From Chloroflexi bacterium UBA2235 (GTDB lineage Bacteria; Chloroflexota; UBA11872; UBA12225), in contig DDYL01000151.1 in NCBI GenBank assembly GCA_002347925.1, forward strand, positions 22,259-28,823: a DNA stretch of 6,565 bases. Reading direction: 5' to 3'. Below the pieces are notes generated by a model. The model had not been told where the DNA came from and ran no database searches. It saw nothing but the letters and a program-made list of their open reading frames with translations. Positions 1-5,235 of the stretch are shown one piece after another. A program made the position numbers and the translations under genes. Position 1 is the stretch's first letter; every line of letters starts with the position of its first letter.

Positions 1-212
1 ATTGCGGCGAACCGGACAGTGGCGACGAATGCGATGCGCACGACGGATGGCTGTGGTGAGATCGCTTCGCCGTGATCTGAGGCCTCGGGTAAGCCTTCAT
101 ATTCCAGGTCATCGTCGGTTCCGTCCGCTTTGGATGGCGGAATCGCAGGCTCCCGCGTGCGGTCAGCCTTGCCGATGGACGACAACAGGTCGAGGTACGT
201 TTCGGTCACCAT
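1..212 (-). CDS. Partial protein of unknown function, N-terminal part only
   Basis: An open frame starts at ATG 212 (minus) and runs 70 codons without a stop off the left edge, so the C-terminal part is missing. The start is well bounded because an in-frame TGA lies only three codons upstream; no strong Shine-Dalgarno sequence is visible. The visible protein begins MVTETYLDLLSSIGKAD, then residues about 26-56 are rich in Asp, Glu, Pro and Ser (for example GTDDDLEYEG) and look like a flexible acidic linker. The last residues, SVVRIAFVATVRFAA, are hydrophobic with two arginines and could begin a membrane helix or a beta-strand core. I do not recognise the family. It lies on the same strand as the small putative membrane protein gene upstream, 159 nt away. 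The codon choice and composition look coding, but a 70-codon fragment is limited evidence. Confidence 0.5.
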   Translation of the reverse strand, partial: MVTETYLDLLSSIGKADRTREPAIPPSKADGTDDDLEYEGLPEASDHGEAISPQPSVVRIAFVATVRFAA

Positions 213-371
213 TTCAAGTCAGGAGCCCAGAGGGACCGGGTTCGCGGGATCTTGCGCCGGGTCCGTGAAACACACCGGTACTCACTTGATGACAGATCCC
301 TGATGGTTGCCGAGAATCCTCCTGTTCGGGACAGGGCACCCGGTTCGGAAGTTCAATACGCGGTTGCGTCG

Positions 372-707
372 CTATGCGGCTATGCGCCAACGGGTCCGTG
401 CGCGTGGGACTGGCGGAGCGTGCGTTGGCCGGCGCCTGAGGACCGTAGTCCGTTCGACGACGTTCCAGGCATTCCGCTCTCGTTCAGAATGCATCTTGGC
501 TCGAGTGCCGAACAATCGCTCCAAAGGCGCCCAAGCGACAGCGATACCGTAGCAGGCGAGTGCAAATACGCTACCGACAATCTTTGCAACGATCACAGGC
601 GTCCGTGGCTGTAGACGTTCCATTCCGCCCGGCGCCAGACGGACAAATCTGGGTGCCTCGGAAACGGGCATGAAAGGTTGCTGGGCGTCGTTGGCGATTG
701 CTGTCAC
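372..707 (-). CDS. Small putative single-pass membrane protein, hypothetical
   Basis: The proposed product has 111 residues when started at GTG 707. I chose this start because a GGAG (minus strand, plus positions 717-720) lies 9 nt before it; the ATG at 671, 12 codons further in, has no ribosome binding site and is the alternative. A start near 800 is rejected because it would overlap the divergent gene. Residues about 37-60 (PVIVAKIVGSVFALACYGIA and onward) form one hydrophobic segment long enough to span the membrane. The N-terminal part is moderately basic and the C-terminal 45 residues are strongly basic (RRRPTH, PRARTRWR). No enzyme motif is visible and I do not recognise the family. It is divergent from the YbaK-like gene with 44 nt between the two starts, so their promoters must overlap. 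The last 30 codons look less convincingly coding than the first 80. Confidence 0.42.
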   Translation of the reverse strand: MTAIANDAQQPFMPVSEAPRFVRLAPGGMERLQPRTPVIVAKIVGSVFALACYGIAVAWAPLERLFGTRAKMHSERERNAWNVVERTTVLRRRPTHAPPVPRARTRWRIAA

Positions 708-716
708 TTCACGTAA

Positions 717-742
717 CTCCGGTCGTGGGTGCCTGTCGGGAG
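717..742. promoter_or_regulatory. Back-to-back ribosome binding sites of two divergent genes
   Basis: GGAG on the minus strand (plus 717-720) is 9 nt from GTG 707, and GGGAG on the plus strand (738-742) is 9 nt from ATG 752. These two sites decide the starts used here for the small membrane protein and the YbaK-like protein. Only 44 nt separate the two start codons, so the transcription signals lie inside or overlap the opposite gene's leader. I could not identify -10/-35 boxes with confidence. Confidence 0.4.
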
Positions 743-751
743 CGAGTAGGA

Positions 752-1549
752 ATGGCCTCAGACACTCCAAACGATCCACTCGACAGAATGTTGCAGGCAA
801 TCGCCGGTCAAGACCGCTTGAAACTGGTTGCCCGCGTAGACGGTGATCCGAATGGATATCCTCGGTTCATGACGGCTTTTCCTGAAAGCGACCCGAGCGA
901 ACAGGCCGATCCACTTGACAGCCGTGATGAGTTGGTGTCGCGACGCCTCATGGAGGCCCGTCGCCAAAAGGCGGTCCTCGCGCGTGAGGCAAGTGGTGGG
1001 GCCAATGACGGATTGGTCATGTCGCAGACGGTTGCGGTGACCCGCCTTCTCGATTTGGTTTCCACCAGTCGCATCGATTTTGAGACGCGTTCCCATCCGG
1101 AGCCCAGGCATGCCAGGCACCTTGCATCGATATGGGAGGTCGGATTGTCCGCGACGGTTCGCGCGACGCTGATGTCGATGGACGGTCGTCCGGTGCTCGT
1201 CGCCGTGCCGGCCGATCGCAAGATCGATGCCTTGGGGGTGCGAGCCCGAACCGGTGCTTCGACGATTTCAGTGTTGCGGGGCGACCGAGGAGTTGGACGG
1301 GTTGGCTGGGAGGGGATGGAGGGTCAGCCTGGTGCCCTTCCTTGCGTCCCTGAGATGTTCGGTGCGTCCCTGCTGATTGATCCCGAACTAACAGACGCGG
1401 GTCCCATCGTCGTCGGTCTTGGTGGGGGACAATCACTCCGGTGCGACGGCATGCAATTCGCTGAGGCACTCGGAGCGAGGGTCATCCGCTGTGTTGGACG
1501 GACCCGCCTGTTGCCACAAGGCGGGATGGTCGACGACCCACCTCACTAG
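752..1549 (+). CDS. YbaK/ProX-type aminoacyl-tRNA deacylase domain protein
   Basis: The product has 265 residues, starting at ATG 752 (GGGAG 9 nt upstream); a TTG 18 codons upstream is in frame but has no such site. Residues about 95-250 follow the YbaK/EbsC/ProX editing-domain pattern in order: a helix then SRIDFETRSHPEPRH, a central ATVRATLMSMDGRPVLVAVP, then PADRKID, GQPGALPCVPEMFG (the family's G-x-x-P-G-A-x-P-P-F-G loop), LLIDPEL, VGLGGGQSLR, and a closing GARVIRCVGR strand. In this family such domains hydrolyse mischarged tRNAs, for example Cys- or Ala-tRNA(Pro), in the cytoplasm. The Lys that the family uses for tRNA/substrate contact (YK-T-L in E. coli YbaK) appears to be Ala138, with Arg137 beside it, so activity or specificity may differ. 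The first 95 residues are charged, not part of the known domain, and not recognised. Typical stand-alone members have only about 150-170 residues. Family assignment is by pattern from memory. Confidence 0.75.
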   Translation: MASDTPNDPLDRMLQAIAGQDRLKLVARVDGDPNGYPRFMTAFPESDPSEQADPLDSRDELVSRRLMEARRQKAVLAREASGGANDGLVMSQTVAVTRLLDLVSTSRIDFETRSHPEPRHARHLASIWEVGLSATVRATLMSMDGRPVLVAVPADRKIDALGVRARTGASTISVLRGDRGVGRVGWEGMEGQPGALPCVPEMFGASLLIDPELTDAGPIVVGLGGGQSLRCDGMQFAEALGARVIRCVGRTRLLPQGGMVDDPPH

Positions 1550-1584
1550 TTCGCGGGGGTTTATGACCAGGATGGGGCCGAACT

Positions 1585-1620
1585 AAAAAAAGAAAACCCC
1601 ACCTTCTTGCGAAGATGGGG
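1585..1620 (-). terminator. Intrinsic terminator of the 5S rRNA gene
   Basis: Read on the minus strand, a 10-bp stem CCCCATCTTC / GAAGGTGGGG is closed by a GCAA (GNRA) tetraloop and followed directly by TTTTCTTTTTTT. All ten pairs form in the minus-strand RNA, one as a U-G wobble. In the plus-strand RNA the same position is an A-C mismatch and there is no U tract, so the terminator is directional. It begins 4 nt after the 5S 3' end. Confidence 0.92.
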
Positions 1621-1624
1621 AAAA

Positions 1625-1744
1625 GCCCAGGCAATGGCTTATTTTCCCAGACCGTCTCCAGTCTAGTATCGTCAGCGCTGAAGTGTTTCACGACCGTGTT
1701 CGGGATGGGAACGGGTGGGTCCACTACGCTCGGATCACCAGGAC
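1625..1744 (-). rRNA. rrf: 5S ribosomal RNA, stand-alone
   Basis: The minus strand carries the conserved 5S core: GTAGTGGACCCACCCGTTCC, then CATCCCGAACACGG, GTGAAACACTTCAGCGC, and GACGATACTAGACTGGAGAC with its GAGA-capped helix and GGTCTGGGA return strand. I set the ends by helix I: GTCCTGGTGAT at the 5' end pairs with ATTGCCTGGGC at the 3' end (one U-U mismatch, the rest Watson-Crick or G-U), giving exactly 120 nt, the usual 5S length. It forms the central protuberance of the 50S subunit with L5, L18 and L25-type proteins. No 23S rRNA lies upstream; clpS does, on the same strand. It has its own promoter and terminator, so it is an independent unit and not the tail of an rRNA operon. Whether another 5S copy exists elsewhere in the genome cannot be seen here. 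Confidence 0.96.
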
Positions 1745-1779
1745 GATTTAGTTATAACAGCTGCCGCAACGGCGTGCAA
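1745..1779 (-). promoter_or_regulatory. Sigma70-type promoter of the 5S rRNA gene
   Basis: On the minus strand, -35 TTGCAC (plus 1774-1779) and -10 TATAAC (plus 1751-1756) are separated by exactly 17 bp, with a TG one base before the -10 (extended -10). Six bases, TAAATC, lie between the -10 and the helix-I-defined 5S 5' end at 1744, so transcription could start at the mature end or very near it. The discriminator is A/T-rich, unlike the G/C-rich one usual for stringently controlled rRNA promoters. Confidence 0.82.
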
Positions 1780-1824
1780 GGAATTCATTGGCAGTCGCCC
1801 GTTGGCGGAGCAATTCACCAGTTG

Positions 1825-1839
1825 GGTCAGTTACTGACC
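1825..1839. repeat. Perfect 7-bp inverted repeat between clpS and the 5S promoter
   Basis: GGTCAGT-T-ACTGACC is a dyad with a single central base, 15 bp downstream of the clpS stop and 45 bp upstream of the 5S -35 box. With so tight a loop and no T tract it is not a normal intrinsic terminator. It could be a protein binding site or, with inner pairs open, a weak hairpin at the clpS mRNA end. Function is unknown. Confidence 0.5.
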
Positions 1840-1854
1840 AATACGCGGAACCGG

Positions 1855-2316
1855 TCACGCGTCGGGCTCGACTCGAACGAGGATGCCGATGGTTCGGATC
1901 ACGGAGGCTACCGCTTCGGCTCGTTCGAGGGGACCGACGTACGGAACTGTTGATCCAGTCTGGTGGATTTCGTTCGCGTGGGCCTCGGCTGTGGCACGGC
2001 TCATTCCTGCAACTGCGCGCATCAGGATCGTGATGACCTCGTCAAAGGTATTGTGGTCGTTGTTCACCACCACGACCTTGTAGGGAGGGAGCAGCCGTCG
2101 CAGGATGTCCGGGTCAAACCCTTGATCGTCAGTCGGGGTTGAAGGGTCCGCTGTGGGTGAAGACGGCGACGTGCCCGCACCAGTGCGCCCGCTGCGCGTC
2201 CGGTCATCAGGGTCAGCGACGCTCGAATTCGGCACTGGCGTCGCGCCGGTGGCCGCTTCACGGGAGGCAATTGTCTTCAGGGGCGTTGACAGTGATTTGG
2301 GGGTCACGTCACTCAT
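1855..2316 (-). CDS. clpS: ATP-dependent Clp protease adaptor ClpS
   Basis: The product has 153 residues. ClpS binds the N domain of ClpA/ClpC-type unfoldases and delivers N-degron substrates to the ClpP protease in the cytoplasm. The core is at residues about 75-153: LPPYKVVVVNNDHNTFDEVI (78-95 region), the helix TILMRAVAGM, a helix with EAHANEIHQTG whose His118 matches the conserved pocket histidine, then GPLERAEAVASVIRTIG matching the usual C-P-L-E-x-A-E segment. The pocket motif that reads N-D-D-Y-T-P-M in E. coli is N-N-D-H-N-T-F here, closer to the plastid/cyanobacterial and Chloroflexota-type proteins I know of, so substrate preference may differ. Residues 1-74 are low-complexity (Ser, Thr, Pro, Asp, Ala) and probably disordered; typical ClpS has only about 20-30 residues there. 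The ATG 2316 start has no clear Shine-Dalgarno sequence, so a later start cannot be fully excluded. It is divergent from gpmI and upstream of the 5S gene. Confidence 0.88.
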   Translation of the reverse strand: MSDVTPKSLSTPLKTIASREAATGATPVPNSSVADPDDRTRSGRTGAGTSPSSPTADPSTPTDDQGFDPDILRRLLPPYKVVVVNNDHNTFDEVITILMRAVAGMSRATAEAHANEIHQTGSTVPYVGPLERAEAVASVIRTIGILVRVEPDA

Positions 2317-2393
2317 AACGCGCGCCTGCCACGAAATGTTCAGGACCGTATCCGAACAAAGTCCCTATCGGATGCTCTGCTAAGGTTCGCACC
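2317..2393. promoter_or_regulatory. Divergent clpS/gpmI promoter region
   Basis: These 77 bp must hold the start signals of both genes. On the plus side TAAGGT (2381-2386) lies 7 nt before the gpmI ATG. It can be read as a TANNNT-type -10 for a leaderless message, or its AAGG as a weak Shine-Dalgarno 8 nt from the ATG; sequence alone does not decide. No good -35 is present for it. On the minus side I see no convincing -10/-35 pair for clpS. Confidence 0.4.
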
Positions 2394-3992
2394 ATGATGA
2401 ACCTGGAAGACACCCCGTCCCCAGCGACTTCCCAGCTTGGCACAGAGGTTCGCCCGGTAGTTCTCATCATTCTCGATGGGTGGGGAATAGCCCCGGCTGG
2501 CGATGGTAACGCGATCACACTTGCGAATACTCCAAACCTGGATCGTCTGGCGGCTGAGGGCCTCACTACGGTCCTTGACGCGTCGGGACTGGCGGTTGGC
2601 CTGCCTGATGGTCAGATCGGCAACTCCGAGGTTGGTCATTTGAATCTCGGTGCCGGTTTCAGGGTGGTCCAGGATCTACCGCGGATTGATGAAGCCGTCG
2701 CTGGTGGGCGATTTGATTCAAATGAGGCGCTGCTAGGGGCAATTCGTCACGCCCGTGAAACCGGGCATACCCTCCATCTTATTGGCTTGTTCAGTCACGG
2801 GGGTGTTCATTCGCACTCGAGGCACCTGGAAGCGCTATTGCGCCTCGCATCGCGTGAAGGATTGGTCAGGGTCGCCGTTCACCTCATCCTGGATGGGCGC
2901 GATACCCCTCCTCGACAAGCGTTATCTGACCTGCCGGGACTCGAGACTGTTCTTCACGAGACCGGGACAGGTCGAATTGCAACGGTTGCGGGACGGTATT
3001 TCGCCATGGACCGGGATCGTCGGTGGGACCGCGTGTCTCAGGCCTACAACGCCTACGTCGCCGGCGTTGGTCCCGTGTTCCCTTCGGCGCGGGAAGCCAT
3101 CGAGGCCGCCTACGGTGAAGGACTCAATGACGAGTTTGTGGTGCCATCGATCATTGGTGGTGGACCCGACGGAACCATTGACGACGGGGATAGCGTGGTC
3201 TTCTTCAACTATCGCTCTGACCGGGCGCGTCAGTTGTCCCAGGCGCTCATTGTCCCGGATTTCGATGGCTTTGTTCGGTCACGCGTTGTGCGAGGCATTC
3301 ATTTCGTCTCGATGACCGAATACGAAGCGGATCTTCCGGTGACGGCAATCGCATTCCCTGCAATGCACGTGGAGCGTCCTCTGGCGCGCGTGATAAGCGA
3401 TCTTGGGAAAACGCAGTGCCACATCGCTGAGACTGAAAAATACGCTCACGTCACCTTTTTTCTGAACGGTGGGCGCGAGACGCCATACCCGGGCGAAGAC
3501 CGCATCCTGATCCCGTCCCCGGCAGTGGCTACGTACGACCTACAGCCAGCGATGAGTGCAGAGGGGGTCGCGGCGGCGGCCTGCAACCGAATTTCCACCC
3601 GGAGCGACGACTTTCTCGTGATGAACTTCGCAAACTGCGACATGGTTGGTCACACTGGAATGCTTGATGCGGCCCGACAGGCGGTTGAGGCCGTGGATCG
3701 AGCGGTTGGCGAGGTTGTTCGCGCGGCGCGTAGAAATGGCCGGGTCGTCTTGGTGACGTCCGACCATGGCAACGCCGAAGTGATGATTGACCCCGAAACC
3801 GGTGGGTCATTTACGGCGCACACGACCAACCCGGTCCCGCTCTACCTCATTGGTGCTCCTAAGGATGCTCGCCTTGTCCCACATGGCCAATTGTCACGTG
3901 TTGCGCCAACCATCCTCCGGCTGATGGGGATCTCCGTTCCCGCTGAGATGACTTCTCCGGACCTCTTCGTTCCTCCCCCAGTTCTCGACTGA
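2394..3992 (+). CDS. gpmI: 2,3-bisphosphoglycerate-independent phosphoglycerate mutase
   Basis: This cytoplasmic Mn-dependent enzyme interconverts 3- and 2-phosphoglycerate in glycolysis and gluconeogenesis. At 532 residues it is slightly longer than the usual 510 or so; the excess is an 18-residue N-terminal tail before RPVVLIILDGWG. Metal-ligand Asp28 (LDGWG) and the phosphorylated serine Ser78 in GQIGNSEVGHLNLGAGF belong to the alkaline-phosphatase-like half. The inserted phosphotransferase domain shows FSHGGVHSHSRH, LDGRDTPP, GRYFAMDRDRRWDRV and FFNYRSDRARQ. The chain returns to the first domain with ETEKYAHVTFFLNGG, MNFANCDMVGHTG and TSDHGNAEVM, then HTTNPVPLYL, supplying the remaining metal ligands (Asp, His, His). 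All recognised catalytic motifs are intact. Start: ATG 2394, or the adjacent ATG 2397. The sarcosine oxidase gene follows on the same strand after 64 nt with no terminator visible between them. Confidence 0.97.
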   Translation: MMNLEDTPSPATSQLGTEVRPVVLIILDGWGIAPAGDGNAITLANTPNLDRLAAEGLTTVLDASGLAVGLPDGQIGNSEVGHLNLGAGFRVVQDLPRIDEAVAGGRFDSNEALLGAIRHARETGHTLHLIGLFSHGGVHSHSRHLEALLRLASREGLVRVAVHLILDGRDTPPRQALSDLPGLETVLHETGTGRIATVAGRYFAMDRDRRWDRVSQAYNAYVAGVGPVFPSAREAIEAAYGEGLNDEFVVPSIIGGGPDGTIDDGDSVVFFNYRSDRARQLSQALIVPDFDGFVRSRVVRGIHFVSMTEYEADLPVTAIAFPAMHVERPLARVISDLGKTQCHIAETEKYAHVTFFLNGGRETPYPGEDRILIPSPAVATYDLQPAMSAEGVAAAACNRISTRSDDFLVMNFANCDMVGHTGMLDAARQAVEAVDRAVGEVVRAARRNGRVVLVTSDHGNAEVMIDPETGGSFTAHTTNPVPLYLIGAPKDARLVPHGQLSRVAPTILRLMGISVPAEMTSPDLFVPPPVLD

Positions 3993-4035
3993 GCAGAAGC
4001 TTGACGGGACACCGCGACCGAACGCGTCAGCACCA

Positions 4036-4053
4036 TTGATGGACTACCATCAA
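4036..4053 (+). repeat. Inverted repeat just upstream of the sarcosine oxidase start
   Basis: TTGATGG-ACTA-CCATCAA is a perfect 7-bp inverted repeat with a 4-nt spacer, ending 3 nt before ATG 4057. In RNA it would form a hairpin covering the place where a ribosome binding site should be. In DNA it overlaps TACCAT (4045-4050), a -10-like box 6 nt from the ATG, so it could be an operator. No other good Shine-Dalgarno sequence is present. Confidence 0.6.
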
Positions 4054-4056
4054 GGC

Positions 4057-5193
4057 ATGTCTGAGACCTTCGATGTGGTTGTGCTTGGCCTAGGAGTGAT
4101 GGGTGCGTCCGCGGTCCATCAGCTGGCGGGTCGAGGCGTGCGGGTGCTTGGCCTAGACGCGAACCAGCGGGGCCATGTCCTTGGGTCGTCCCATGGACGG
4201 AGCAGGATCATCCGCGAGGCGTATTACGAGGCGGCCGAATATGTGCCCCTCGTGCAGCGGGCGTTCATCCAATGGCGCGAACTTGAGGAGGAGACCGGTC
4301 TCGATCTCCTCCTCATGACCGGATGCCTCAATATAGGGCGGCCGGGAACACAGGTCGTAGACGGGGTGATCGCGAGTGCCAGGAGGCATGGGTTGCCTTC
4401 TGAAATTCTTACATCGGATGCGATGCGTTCCCGTTTTCCGGCCTTTGCTCTTCCTGAAAGCCATGTCGGGGTCTATCAGCCAACTGCCGGCGTGTTGAAC
4501 GCCGACGCATGCGTTGGCGCACTGGTCGATGCCTCCGTAGCCCGGGGCGCCACCATTCGCCATGGGGAACTGGTGAATAACTGGGAACCGGATGGTGATG
4601 GTGTCATTGTCCGCACCCCAAGTGGCACGATCCGCGCGCAGAAGCTTGTGATTACGGCTGGACCGTGGTCTGCTTCGGTCCTAGCGGATTTGGGATTGCC
4701 ACTTCAGGCGGTTCGTCAGTACGTCGTGCACTTTGAACCTCAGGCGCCTGAGCGGTTCTCTCCTCCCGGGTTTCCCGCATTCATCTGGGATGTCGCTGAG
4801 GGGGAGGTGTATGGCATTCCGTACTTGCCCGGAAGCGGGTTCAAGGTAGGCGGTCACGACCCGGGCGAACCTTGCACGCCCGAAACGGCGAGACGCACTG
4901 TCACGGCGGAGGAAATCGAGAACGTCCGGTCGATTTTCGAGAGGTGCCTACCAGGATGTGCCACCACGATGTCCATGGCAGCTACATGTCTCTACACGGT
5001 AACCCCAGACCGGCATTTCATCATTGATCGCCACCCGGAGCATCCGCAAGTTTCGTACGCTGCCGGGTTCTCGGGGCATGGCTTCAAGTTCGGCCCTACC
5101 ATCGGCGAGGTCCTAGCGGACCTCGCCATTGAAGGAAGCTCGAGGCACGATGTCGCGTTTTTGCGTGCGGCGCGTTTCCCTGCAGCCTCTTGA
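4057..5193 (+). CDS. Monomeric sarcosine oxidase-like FAD-dependent oxidase
   Basis: The product has 378 residues, close to the roughly 385-390 usual for monomeric sarcosine oxidase and N-methyltryptophan oxidase. The family oxidises N-methyl or cyclic secondary amino acids with O2, giving H2O2 and, for sarcosine, glycine and formaldehyde. Visible features: N-terminal Rossmann motif VVVLGLGVMG (residues 7-16), GSSHGRSRIIREAYYE (43-58) matching the FAD-contacting segment, QPTAGVLNAD (141-150), ITAGPWSASVL, then GSGFKVGGHDPGE with Lys263 and His267 in the positions of MSOX Lys265 and His269. Cys311 in TCLYTVTPDRHF matches the cysteine that binds FAD covalently (MSOX Cys315), and Lys344 in GFSGHGFKFGP matches MSOX Lys348. 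So it should be an active covalent flavoenzyme; the substrate cannot be told from sequence. Two earlier in-frame starts (TTG 4036, ATG 4039) are rejected because they lie inside the inverted repeat and add residues before the usual N-terminus. Confidence 0.9.
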   Translation: MSETFDVVVLGLGVMGASAVHQLAGRGVRVLGLDANQRGHVLGSSHGRSRIIREAYYEAAEYVPLVQRAFIQWRELEEETGLDLLLMTGCLNIGRPGTQVVDGVIASARRHGLPSEILTSDAMRSRFPAFALPESHVGVYQPTAGVLNADACVGALVDASVARGATIRHGELVNNWEPDGDGVIVRTPSGTIRAQKLVITAGPWSASVLADLGLPLQAVRQYVVHFEPQAPERFSPPGFPAFIWDVAEGEVYGIPYLPGSGFKVGGHDPGEPCTPETARRTVTAEEIENVRSIFERCLPGCATTMSMAATCLYTVTPDRHFIIDRHPEHPQVSYAAGFSGHGFKFGPTIGEVLADLAIEGSSRHDVAFLRAARFPAAS

Positions 5194-5235
5194 ATCGAAT
5201 TTTCGGGAGTCGGCCTTCGTCATCCACCCGGGAGG

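Noticed and set aside
213..371. Possible RNA or hairpins in the gap, including CCTGT-TCGGG-ACAGG near 321-335
   Set aside because: The stem is only 5 bp with no T tract, and no tRNA arms could be assembled; I see nothing supported in this 159-nt gap.
252..614. Plus-strand open frames across 252-614 and 307-552
   Set aside because: Their translations have no domain-like pattern and oppose the more plausible minus-strand membrane protein; no ribosome binding site supports them.
708..800. Longer start at 800 for the small minus-strand membrane protein
   Set aside because: It would overlap the divergent YbaK-like gene, whereas GTG 707 has a GGAG 9 nt upstream and no overlap.
1585..1620. Use of the 5S terminator for the YbaK-like gene on the plus strand
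   Set aside because: On the plus strand the stem has an A-C mismatch and the 3' side is AAAAGCCC, with no U tract.
2755..3315. Plus-strand 186-codon frame inside gpmI
   Set aside because: It lies wholly within the gpmI coding region in another frame and has no motif.
4001..4006. TTGACG as a -35 box for the sarcosine oxidase gene
   Set aside because: No -10-like sequence lies 16-18 bp downstream, and the TACCAT box is 38 bp away, so they cannot form one promoter.
5194..5235. Terminator between the convergent sarcosine oxidase and amidase genes
   Set aside because: CCCGGGAGG and neighbouring bases give no stable stem followed by a T tract on either strand.
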